Of a stretch of DNA of 64,000 nucleotides, positions 55,221-62,052 are shown one piece after another. Both the position numbers and the translations under genes were made by a program. This DNA is from UBA5342 sp965662645 (GTDB lineage: Bacteria > Bacteroidota > Bacteroidia > Bacteroidales > UBA5342), in assembly GCA_965662645.1 (NCBI GenBank), contig CBFIII010000014.1, positions 1 through 64,000 of the forward strand, read 5' to 3'. The notes under the pieces were generated by a model. It worked only from the letters and a program-made list of their open reading frames with translations. It searched no databases and was not told the origin of the DNA. Position 1 is the stretch's first letter. Each line of letters begins with the position of its first letter.

Positions 55221-55411
55221 CATTTTAAAAGGTTGTCTTATGACAACCTTTTTTGTTTATCCCCCTTACTGTAATGTACTATACCTATATAGTAAAAAGT
55301 TAAATCGGTATTATGTCGGTAGTACTCAAGATTTGTCTAGTCGTTTACTGCGTCATAATTGTGGTGATGGCTGTAAATATACTAAGGTAGGAATGCCTTG
55401 GGATCTTGTTT
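55208..55411 (+). repeat. Direct repeat unit 2
   Basis: Second copy of 54830-55040, 204 bp, about 99 percent identical after allowing one 7-bp deletion. It carries a copy of the tRNA 3' end, the terminator hairpin (55227-55254) and the broken GIY-YIG start. Confidence 0.9.
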
Positions 55412-55443
55412 GTTTTTTTGTTATAAACATTTTTATGGTGTAG
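55274..55443 (+). pseudogene. Truncated, frameshifted GIY-YIG copy
   Basis: The ATG at 55274 corresponds to that at 54896, but loss of one 7-bp CCTATAT unit puts the frame out so that it stops after nine codons (TAA after AAAAGT). In another frame the DNA still spells LNRYYVGSTQDLSSRLL. Homology ends at 55411, so the catalytic Glu region is missing. A non-functional remnant of a recent duplication. Confidence 0.85.
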
Positions 55444-56225
55444 TCTTTACATTAAACGGTCGTTTTAGTGACTTCCCTGGCAATTGTGTCGTATCGTTTG
55501 ATTGTTTGTAAAATGTTATTTTGTTAAATATAAATGTAAATGCGGAAGCTGAAAAGCATATGATGGAGTAGGCAAATTATTAACTTGGATTAATTATGTG
55601 AAAAAGAAATTTCTTGTATTTTCTAAGGTTTTTTATACTGTTAAAAATATTTACCATTCTATCCTCCGAGTTTGCATTTTTATTTATTTGATGCCTAATG
55701 TGGTAAATAATTATACACCGTGTAATTGCCAGTAAATGAGATGTTTGTAACTAAACAATATGTGTTATATGTGAAAGTGTTAATGTTTGATTTTGAGATA
55801 GATAAAAAATTACTTAGTTTTGCACGCTAATTTCAATTCTAGCCAGTATAATGGTCATTTTTGATCACTGCAGTTTTCATTATATTAATGATGAGTAGGT
55901 TATGTCTGAGGTCGGTATTTAGGTGGTTAAATCTTGAAAACAGCTTTTTTATTATCTATAATGGTTAATAAATATCTATTCTAAACAGAAATGTTAACGT
56001 AGATTTTGCAGTCGAAAAAAGGAAAAAGTCATACAAATAGTGTAAAAAGTAGGAATGTGATTATGTAAACTTAATGAGAGCAAAGGTGTCTATTAGGCTC
56101 GATTTATTCAATAAAGCAAAACTATAACTTCTACATACATTTCGTCGTATTCTAATTGCTTTTGAGAAATGTAAAGCAGTATAATATTAAATATTTATCT
56201 AATAATAATAATCAATTAAATTACC
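55444..56225. other. Long non-coding stretch upstream of the coiled-coil lipoprotein
   Basis: About 780 bases without a credible gene. It holds a strong promoter at 55792-55822, which would give a leader of about 400 nt before the lipoprotein ATG. An inverted repeat (TCATTA / TAATGA near 55868-55886) lies in that leader. No riboswitch family is recognised. The first half (55444-55790) shows nothing. Confidence 0.45.
55792..55822 (+). promoter_or_regulatory. Promoter upstream of the coiled-coil lipoprotein
   Basis: -33 TTTG at 55792-55795, exactly 19 bp, -7 TAGTTTTG at 55815-55822. Initiation near 55826, 400 nt before the next start codon, so either a long regulated leader or a separate small RNA begins here. 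Confidence 0.75.
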
Positions 56226-59200
56226 ATGAAAACAATCAAATTATTTACTGTCTTATTTTTGACAGGTGTGATGTTTTTTGCCTCGTGTGTGAAAAACGAA
56301 GAATCAGAAGGTGTTAGAAGCCTACGTGAAGCTCAAGCTTCAAAATATGATGCAGAAGCTGCAGCCGTTCTTATTGAAGCCGAAGCAGCAGCTTCATATA
56401 AAGCTGCTGAAGCAGCAGTTCAAATGGCTATTGCGGCAGTAAATGAGGCAACAATTGCTAAGACAAATGCAGAAGCTCAAAAATTAGTAAATGAAGCAGC
56501 TGGTGTGTTGCTTGACAATGATGCAAAACAGTTAGCAAATGATGCAAAACAGTTAGAGAATGATTTTGAAGCAGCTAACAATGCACTAATACTTGCAAAA
56601 ACACAAGCGGATGATGATTTTGATGCAGCTCAAAATGCAGAAATCCTAGCAGCAGCAATAGAGGCTAATGATTTAGTAGCAGCTAAAAATGCACAAGAAC
56701 TTGCAAAGTTACATGCGACTACTGAACAAGCTATTGCTGAAGCTCAGTTAGAGGTTGAGAAATTATCTCTTCAATTAGCTCAGAACGAATATGCTATAGC
56801 TCAGAATGCATTAGACATGAAAAAGAATGCATATCTTATGGCCCAAGATTCTGTAAATCATGAGGTAGCGATGACTGCACTAGCTAATCAAATAGAACTT
56901 GCTCAAATTGATGCTGCTACTCTTTTGATGAATAATCAAAGAGCGTACGAAGTAGCATTTAAGGCACTTGAGGATGCTGTAGCTGCTGACATGCTAGACG
57001 ATCAGGTATTAGCAGATTATGTGACAGCTTATGATACCAAGTATGCTGAAATTTTTGCTTTACAAAATGATATTGTAAACATGACAGCTCAAATAGCTAG
57101 TGATAAGCTTACGAATACCACATCGGATGCGAATCAAAAATCTTTATGGGATAAGCAAATTGCAGCCTTAGAGATTGATATACAAAGACAAGAGCGCGAA
57201 TTAGCTGTCTTGAAAGACCAGTTAACTGACCCAGATGCTATACAGAATGCTATTGTTGCTAATACCAAAAGTATGACAACATTAGATGAACAAATAGATG
57301 CTAAGGATATCGAAATTGTACAGCAACAAACTTTGATTAGTGCGAAAACTATAGAAAAAACAGCTGTTACGAATAATCATAACATTGCTAGTTTAGCTGA
57401 AAGTACTCTCAACACTGAAATGGGAGAAAAACTAGATACCTATCAAAAAGCCGTTGAGAATTTTGATAATTTTATCTCTGAAGGTTCTGATGTGGCAGAA
57501 TATATTACTTGGTTTAATAACCCAGTATATGATGGTATTCCTAGAAATGTTGAGCCGTCTTGGCTTGAAGGTGCCGGAGTATTACAATATGCTAACTTAA
57601 TTGGTGCAACTTGGACTTCTCTTGTAGCTTATGATGATGAAATAGCTCTTTTGAAGGTAGACAGCCTTGGTTATGAGTCTGACATTGTTGATCTCGAAGA
57701 GGAGATCGCTGTAATTAATGATGAATCGATCCCAAATAAACAAGCTGAAATAACAGCCAAAGAAACTGAAATAACTGCAAAGGAAGCCGAAATAACTGCA
57801 AAGGAAGCTGAAATTGAGGCACAACAAGTGAAAGTTGATGCACAACAAGTGAAAGTTGATGCACAACAAGTTTTGCTTGACGCTAAGCAAGATGGAATTG
57901 ACGCTAAGCAAGGCGAAATTGACGCTAAGCAAGACGTTCGTACAGCGTCAGATGATTTTTATGATCAGAAAATAGCCGAGCAAGAGGACATTATGAATCA
58001 GCAATTGGCGTTATATACTAATTATGACATTGCTGCTAGTGCTCAACAGTTTATTATAAATGCTCAGATTGATATTGTTAATTCACTTGATGGAGAAATT
58101 TTCACTCCTGTACTTGATTCTACAGACATTGTAGATAATCTTATTCCAGCTCAACAAAACATAATTGATGCTCCTGGTTCAACGCCTGCTCAAGTAGCAG
58201 ACGCAGAAGTTGAAAAAGCAAGTTTATTGACTGAACTAGATGGAATTACTTCAGATTTAGCTGCTCTACGAGTAAGAAAAGCTTCTGCACTAGCAACACA
58301 AAAAGTGGCAGAGGGTGCGCAAGAAGCGGCTTTAGTAAAACGAGATGCGGTTGGTGCTTCAGGTGTGACTTACTTAACAGCTGAGGATGCTAGGGATGCA
58401 CTGATTGGAAAAAAATCGACAGATGCTCAAACTATTCTAGCAGATATAATCCTTCTGAATGATGAAAAGTTGATTTTAGTCGATCAATGGCTTATTTTAG
58501 ATAACACTTTTACTATTTTGAATGCTAAATTAACTAGTCTGAATAATGAATTAACTAGTCTGAATAATGAATTATCTACCTTAGAGACAGGTTTTAATGG
58601 TTTATCTACCTTAAAGACTCAATTATCTAATTTTGAAGATGAAATTGTCGGTTTTGAGGATGCTATTTCTACAAAAGAAGTTGAGATCTCTAGTAAGAAG
58701 GTTCTCATTGCTGGAAAAGAGAAATCCATTGAAGAGAGAATGCAAGTAAAAGGATATGTGGCTCAAGTAGTGGCTTACTTAGAAGTTGAAGGTTTAACAA
58801 ACGTTCTATTGGCAGACCTACAAGAAAAGATGGACATAGCTAAAGCAGACTACGATGAGGTAAAAGCAGAGTATGATGCAGCCGTATTGCTTACTGAAGT
58901 AGCTCAAGTAGCTGTAGATTCAATATCTGAAGAAAAAGATTTATTGGATGATGCTTTGACGGTTATGACTGATGTAAAAGACGCACTTGTGGCAGAAAGG
59001 CTTGGTCTTTCGAATATCAATACTAATCTTGATGCTCAGTTGACAGCACTTACTGGTGTTGAGGATCAGATTGTAACTCTTGAGAATGTGATTGCTGGTC
59101 TTGAAGATGACATTGATGAAAAAGAAAGTTTGCTTGCTAAGCTAGTAGATATTGACAAAGTACAATGGGAGGCATTAATTGCTATCGAAGAAGCAAAATT

Positions 59201-59285
59201 AGTAAAATTAAAAGCTGACCTTGAAATCAAAAATGCTGAGGCAGCTGAGATTTATGCTTTGATTGAGGCACGCTCTGCAGAATAA
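56226..59285 (+). CDS. Giant coiled-coil lipoprotein (1019 aa)
   Basis: Signal peptide with lipobox FASC (Cys near residue 21) followed by VKNEESE: the Lys and acidic residues after Cys resemble the export signal of surface lipoproteins in this phylum. The rest, residues 30-1019, is almost wholly helical and low in complexity: an Ala/Glu/Lys-rich first part (AEAAAVLIEAEAAASYKAAEA-type), then coiled coils with exact heptad repeats near 515-570 (TAKEAEI, AQQVKVD, AKQxxID) and near 768-784 (LTSLNNE). A short non-helical stretch (WFNNPVYDGIPRNVEPSW) interrupts it near 423-440. No enzymatic domain is seen. A rod- or fibre-like surface structure or an outer-membrane/wall spacer is the best guess. 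An outer-membrane barrel gene follows after 126 nt and may be its partner. Confidence 0.75.
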   Translation: MKTIKLFTVLFLTGVMFFASCVKNEESEGVRSLREAQASKYDAEAAAVLIEAEAAASYKAAEAAVQMAIAAVNEATIAKTNAEAQKLVNEAAGVLLDNDAKQLANDAKQLENDFEAANNALILAKTQADDDFDAAQNAEILAAAIEANDLVAAKNAQELAKLHATTEQAIAEAQLEVEKLSLQLAQNEYAIAQNALDMKKNAYLMAQDSVNHEVAMTALANQIELAQIDAATLLMNNQRAYEVAFKALEDAVAADMLDDQVLADYVTAYDTKYAEIFALQNDIVNMTAQIASDKLTNTTSDANQKSLWDKQIAALEIDIQRQERELAVLKDQLTDPDAIQNAIVANTKSMTTLDEQIDAKDIEIVQQQTLISAKTIEKTAVTNNHNIASLAESTLNTEMGEKLDTYQKAVENFDNFISEGSDVAEYITWFNNPVYDGIPRNVEPSWLEGAGVLQYANLIGATWTSLVAYDDEIALLKVDSLGYESDIVDLEEEIAVINDESIPNKQAEITAKETEITAKEAEITAKEAEIEAQQVKVDAQQVKVDAQQVLLDAKQDGIDAKQGEIDAKQDVRTASDDFYDQKIAEQEDIMNQQLALYTNYDIAASAQQFIINAQIDIVNSLDGEIFTPVLDSTDIVDNLIPAQQNIIDAPGSTPAQVADAEVEKASLLTELDGITSDLAALRVRKASALATQKVAEGAQEAALVKRDAVGASGVTYLTAEDARDALIGKKSTDAQTILADIILLNDEKLILVDQWLILDNTFTILNAKLTSLNNELTSLNNELSTLETGFNGLSTLKTQLSNFEDEIVGFEDAISTKEVEISSKKVLIAGKEKSIEERMQVKGYVAQVVAYLEVEGLTNVLLADLQEKMDIAKADYDEVKAEYDAAVLLTEVAQVAVDSISEEKDLLDDALTVMTDVKDALVAERLGLSNINTNLDAQLTALTGVEDQIVTLENVIAGLEDDIDEKESLLAKLVDIDKVQWEALIAIEEAKLVKLKADLEIKNAEAAEIYALIEARSAE
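57744..57936 (+). repeat. Tandem 21-bp repeats inside the lipoprotein gene
   Basis: Three consecutive sets of near-identical 21-bp units: GAAATAACTGCAAAGGAAGC-type (TAKEAEI), CAACAAGTGAAAGTTGATGC-type (AQQVKVD) and GACGCTAAGCAAGATGGAATT-type (AKQDGID). Each unit is one heptad. The last units differ at one or two bases only, so the expansion is recent. Confidence 0.85.
58528..58575 (+). repeat. Second tandem 21-bp repeat in the lipoprotein gene
   Basis: The unit AATTAACTAGTCTGAATAATG is present twice in tandem with a partial third (AATTATCTA...), encoding LTSLNNE heptads. Confidence 0.8.
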
Positions 59286-59302
59286 GCACAGATGATAAAA
59301 TG

Positions 59303-59340
59303 ATTCAGGAAATACATATTGTATTTCCTGAATTTAAATT
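59303..59340 (+). terminator. Terminator after the coiled-coil lipoprotein
   Basis: Perfect 13-bp stem ATTCAGGAAATAC / GTATTTCCTGAAT with a 5-nt loop, followed by a T/A-rich tail rather than a clean T-run, so readthrough into the next gene is possible. Confidence 0.6.
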
Positions 59341-59411
59341 TCTATTTTCATTTGTAGGGAAATAGGGATTATTTTAAATTCTTTTATGTATTTTAATTAA
59401 AGCTTATTCTT

Positions 59412-60266
59412 ATGAAAAATAAAATAACGACAAGTTTATGTTCGTTAGCTATACTTTTAGGAGGCTTTTTTACTGGTGCTATGGCTCAGTCGCCCGAAGG
59501 GGATACTATGTCTTTTGCTCCACAAAAAGGTGAGATGATGTTTTCTTTGCGCTTTGGTAAAGCCATTGATTATTCAGACCTACAGTATGGTGAAATAAGT
59601 CAGTATAACCAAGTAGCTACAGTAATAGACCAACCGTATGCTGTGACCGACCGTTATACCGATAAGAACGTAAACAATAATGGTAACTTAAAGGTCAATA
59701 GTGTGGGGATAGAGTTTAAGTACTTTATTACCACAGAAATAGCTGCACGTATTGCAGGTAGTGGTATGATTTCATCGTCCCCATCGCAAGACTATATCGA
59801 AGGTGTGTATGATGATTCTCGTTCATTTATGCCAGGGGTTGATCTTTCGTCTTACGATGATATTGAAGGAGAAACGCGTATGCAATTTAATTTTGATTTA
59901 GGTGCAGACTATTACTTTAAAACTAAATTGGATCGTTTGCATCCTTATGCTGGCGCTGAGTTTAACTTTTTGTATGCTCGTGCTGAATATGCTACTGCAT
60001 ACGAAGGTTTAGATAATTCTGGTAACGTAATATTGTCTGCTGGTCCACGCTTAGGCGAAGTTTATGGCTTGGGCGGTAGTATCGTTACGGGTTTAGATTA
60101 CTATATTGTACAAGGTGTATTTTTAGGCGTGGAATTAAAAACTGCTTCGTATATGTATAATGCCAAGAAAATCTTCTTTCAGGAAGGCGTTGAAGCTTAC
60201 GATGCTAATACTTATAATACTACTTTTTGTGACCAGTTCACATTTAAGTTAGGGTTTAAGTTTTAA
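59412..60266 (+). CDS. Outer-membrane beta-barrel protein
   Basis: 284 residues. Signal peptide ends at AMAQS. Alternating amphipathic strands with aromatic girdle residues (GEMMFSLRFGKAIDYSD, KVNSVGIEFKYFITTEI, RMQFNFDLGADYYF, QFTFKLGFKF) and a C-terminal Phe show a barrel. It follows the giant lipoprotein and is most simply its outer-membrane partner; no family name is recognised. Confidence 0.78.
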   Translation: MKNKITTSLCSLAILLGGFFTGAMAQSPEGDTMSFAPQKGEMMFSLRFGKAIDYSDLQYGEISQYNQVATVIDQPYAVTDRYTDKNVNNNGNLKVNSVGIEFKYFITTEIAARIAGSGMISSSPSQDYIEGVYDDSRSFMPGVDLSSYDDIEGETRMQFNFDLGADYYFKTKLDRLHPYAGAEFNFLYARAEYATAYEGLDNSGNVILSAGPRLGEVYGLGGSIVTGLDYYIVQGVFLGVELKTASYMYNAKKIFFQEGVEAYDANTYNTTFCDQFTFKLGFKF

Positions 60267-60343
60267 CGATTGCTAGCTTTATTTTTGGTAAAACTTTGAG
60301 TAAATTACCCCTTTGTGGGCTTGATTTATTTTTTGAAATTTGA

Positions 60344-60378
60344 GACCATCCTCTTATTGGGGATGGTCTTTTTTTTGT
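60344..60378 (+). terminator. Terminator of the outer-membrane barrel gene
   Basis: 8-bp stem GACCATCC / GGATGGTC (60344-60351 with 60361-60368), then a run of eight T residues. Confidence 0.9.
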
Positions 60379-60488
60379 ATGTCGGGTAGGGTAATATGCT
60401 AACAGAGTGCAAGTTTTTGTATGTGTCGAGTTGATAGGAAATATTAGTGATTGGCAAGGGTGTCAGAAGCTTTATTGCTAATTGTTAT

Positions 60489-60535
60489 GTTGTAATACCT
60501 CACTACAGAAATACATTTTCAAGCCATTCACACCC
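60489..60535 (-). repeat. CRISPR-repeat-like 47-mer, copy 1 (degenerate)
   Basis: Read on the minus strand, the last 26 bases (TGTATTTCTGTAGTGAGGTATTACAAC-type) match the second copy at 60766-60812 in all but one position, whereas the first 20 have diverged. Length and pattern fit the 47-bp repeats of Bacteroidetes type II-C CRISPR arrays (GTTGT ... GCTTTCAAA ... GTATnTTTG). It could be a decayed repeat or the anti-repeat of a tracrRNA gene, since the RNA candidate at 60562 follows it directly on the plus strand. Confidence 0.5.
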
Positions 60536-60561
60536 CAAAATAAAAAAGTATTATATTTGCA

Positions 60562-60624
60562 GCGAGAGCGGACGTTGTCCAATCTCAGCCCTAAAAGGTG
60601 TATGCTTCTGTGTGCACTTTTTTT
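60562..60624 (+). ncRNA. Small structured RNA candidate
   Basis: A -7 box TATATTTG lies at 60552-60559, predicting a start near 60562-60564. The RNA then folds into a stem GC-GAGA-gc-GGAC-GTT-GTCC-aa-TCTC-GC (60562-60589) and a second hairpin GTGTATGC / GTGTGCAC (60598-60617, pairs complete with G-U) followed by seven T residues, a normal terminator. About 63 nt in all. It lies 26 nt after a CRISPR-repeat-like 47-mer, so a tracrRNA or its remnant is one reading; an unrelated small regulatory RNA is another. No convincing -33 element. Confidence 0.5.
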
Positions 60625-60765
60625 ATTTGAAATATTCCAAGTAATTGCTTTGTGAAAGTTGATTTCTTTTCACCCTTATCACTTTTTCATCTTTGATAAT
60701 GATTACTTGTTTTATATTGGACTTTCCATCGTCTTTAAATTTTTCTCTATGTTTGTATGCTGCTA

Positions 60766-60812
60766 GTTGTAATACCTCACTACAAAAATACAATTTGAAA
60801 GCAATTTACAAC
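60766..60812 (-). repeat. CRISPR-repeat-like 47-mer, copy 2
   Basis: On the minus strand it starts GTTGTAAATTGCTTTCAAAT and ends GAGGTATTACAAC; the ends GTTGTAA / TTACAAC are inverted. The first half closely follows the type II-C repeats I know from Bacteroidetes and contains TATTTTTG, a -7-like box also typical of those repeats. There is no regular array: the other copy is 230 bp away, not about 30, and no cas gene is in the window. Confidence 0.55.
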
Positions 60813-60845
60813 AGGATGGTAGTGTGTTCAGTCTAACATGGAGTG

Positions 60846-60920
60846 TTTGTTTACTTCCACCCTTACTGTAAAGTACTATATCTCTATTCCCTATCGTAAA
60901 AAGTTGAATCGTTATTTTGT
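60846..60920 (+). pseudogene. Decayed GIY-YIG element fragment
   Basis: TTTGTTTACTTCCACCCTTACTGTAAAGTACTATATC ... matches the start of the element at 54876-54950 with several substitutions: the start codon is AAG, but the frame still reads YYISIPYRKKLNRYFV, close to YYTYILYSKKLNRYYV. It stops matching after about 75 bp. Confidence 0.7.
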
Positions 60921-61019
60921 AGTAAATGAACGATTGAAACAGACTGTCATTTAGCTTTAAAAGTATAAAATATCTTTATTTGTTTATTAGTTAATGTGAT
61001 GACTTTTTTTAAAACATTG

Positions 61020-61049
61020 TTGATTATTTAAACAAATGGTTTACCTTTG
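61020..61049 (+). promoter_or_regulatory. Promoter of the pheA operon leader
   Basis: -33 TTG at 61020-61022, 19-bp spacer, -7 TACCTTTG at 61042-61049. Predicted start near 61053, 16 nt before the leader peptide ATG. Confidence 0.85.
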
Positions 61050-61068
61050 TCGCATCAAAAAGAATATT

Positions 61069-61122
61069 ATGCAGAACATATTTACATACAACTACTTTTA
61101 TTTTTACTTCTGGCAGAAGTGA
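61069..61122 (+). CDS. Phe/Tyr-rich leader peptide of the pheA operon
   Basis: 17 codons: MQNIFTYNYFYFYFWQK, then TGA. Four Phe, four Tyr and one Trp codon fall in the last 11 codons, with alternating Tyr-Phe at 93-110. This is the classic design of an attenuation leader: ribosomes stall when charged tRNA-Phe or tRNA-Tyr is scarce. It lies 16 nt after the predicted start and is followed by an antiterminator/terminator pair and pheA. The peptide itself is not expected to have a function. Confidence 0.88.
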   Translation: MQNIFTYNYFYFYFWQK

Positions 61123-61199
61123 AACGGGAGTTCTATGTAGATAATTCAAAGCAAAGAATAATAATAAAAATCCCGTTCTAATAAGAGCGGGATTTTTTT
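61123..61199 (+). promoter_or_regulatory. Transcription attenuator of the pheA operon
   Basis: Terminator: 10-bp stem ATCCCGTTCT / AGAGCGGGAT (61170-61179 with 61184-61193, one G-U), loop AATA, then seven T residues. Antiterminator: AACGGGA at 61123-61129, directly after the leader stop codon, is fully complementary to TCCCGTT at 61171-61177, the left arm of the terminator. A ribosome stalled at the Phe/Tyr codons leaves 61123-61129 free to pair and transcription continues; a ribosome at the stop codon covers it and the terminator forms. pheA starts 14 nt after the T-run. Confidence 0.85.
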
Positions 61200-61213
61200 A
61201 TGCTATTAAGTTT

Positions 61214-62050
61214 ATGAAGAAAGTAACAATTCAAGGTATTGCAGGATCTTTTCATGATATTGCAACGCGTGATTTTTTTAATGAGGATGTGGAGATCGTG
61301 GAATGTCCTACGTTTAGATCGCAATTTTCGGCTATGAAGCAAGATCCTTCGTTATGGGGTGTTGTTGCCATCGAAAATACGGTGGCTGGATCTATTCTTC
61401 CTAATTATAGTTTGTTGCGTGAATCAGAAATGCGGGTGGTTGGAGAAATAAAAATGCATATTGTTCAGAATTTGGCAGCGCCTAAAGGGGTGGCTATTGA
61501 AGATATTCGTTCTGTTGAATCTCATCCTATGGCATTGCGACAATGCGAAGAGTACATCAACCAATATCCTAAGATAAAGATGGTTGAGAGCGATGATACG
61601 GCTAGTAGTGCTAAGCGTGTGGCGCATAAGAATCAAAAGCATGTCGCTACTATTTGTGGGAAGCTAGCTGCTGATATTTATGGACTTAATATTTTAGCAG
61701 AGAATATAGAAACAAATAAAAAGAATTTTACTCGTTTTCTTGTTTTACGACATCAATCTGCTTTTGATAAAGCAGATATGGGGAGTTCATCAGACAAAGC
61801 TTCAGTAGTTTTTTCTTTACCTCACGAAGAAGGCAGTTTGTCTAAAGTGCTTACTATATTATCTTTTTATGGTATAAATTTAACTAAGATACAATCGTTG
61901 CCTGTGCTTGGTTTAGAATGGCAATATTTATTTTATATAGATTTGACTTATAGTGATTATGTGAGGTATAAGCAGGCTCTTGATGCTATTATACCATTAA
62001 CGGAGAAATTAAAAGTTTTGGGTGAATATATAAGTTCTAAAAGCGAATAA
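61214..62050 (+). CDS. pheA: Prephenate dehydratase
   Basis: 278 residues. Turns prephenate into phenylpyruvate on the way to phenylalanine. Catalytic domain about 1-180 (VVAIENTVAGSI, ESHPMALRQCEEY, the Thr-Arg-Phe motif in NFTRFLVL) and a C-terminal ACT domain (about 195-275). The usual Phe-binding ESRP motif of the ACT domain is replaced by QSLP (NLTKIQSLPV), so feedback control may differ. No chorismate mutase is fused here; it sits on the DAHP synthase two genes on. First structural gene after the attenuator; tyrA follows after 2 nt. Confidence 0.96.
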   Translation: MKKVTIQGIAGSFHDIATRDFFNEDVEIVECPTFRSQFSAMKQDPSLWGVVAIENTVAGSILPNYSLLRESEMRVVGEIKMHIVQNLAAPKGVAIEDIRSVESHPMALRQCEEYINQYPKIKMVESDDTASSAKRVAHKNQKHVATICGKLAADIYGLNILAENIETNKKNFTRFLVLRHQSAFDKADMGSSSDKASVVFSLPHEEGSLSKVLTILSFYGINLTKIQSLPVLGLEWQYLFYIDLTYSDYVRYKQALDAIIPLTEKLKVLGEYISSKSE

Positions 62051-62052
62051 CT

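Larger units (their letters stand above)
60267..61068. other. Relic-rich non-coding stretch before the pheA leader
   Basis: About 800 bases with no intact gene. In order: terminator (60344), CRISPR-repeat-like 47-mer (60489), small RNA candidate (60562), second 47-mer (60766), decayed GIY-YIG fragment (60846), and the pheA promoter (61020). A 65-codon frame at 60447-60644 runs over these items and is rejected. Confidence 0.6.

Noticed and set aside
55144..55443. 99-codon frame across the tRNA-like relic and the second GIY-YIG copy
   Set aside because: It joins relic sequence with a shifted GIY-YIG frame and lacks the end of the domain; better described as a pseudogene.
60447..60644. 65-codon frame over the relic strip
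   Set aside because: It runs through a CRISPR-like repeat, a promoter box and two RNA hairpins; its composition does not resemble the neighbouring proteins.
60489..60812. A functional CRISPR array
   Set aside because: Only two units, 230 bp apart, one degenerate, no evenly sized spacers and no cas genes in the window.
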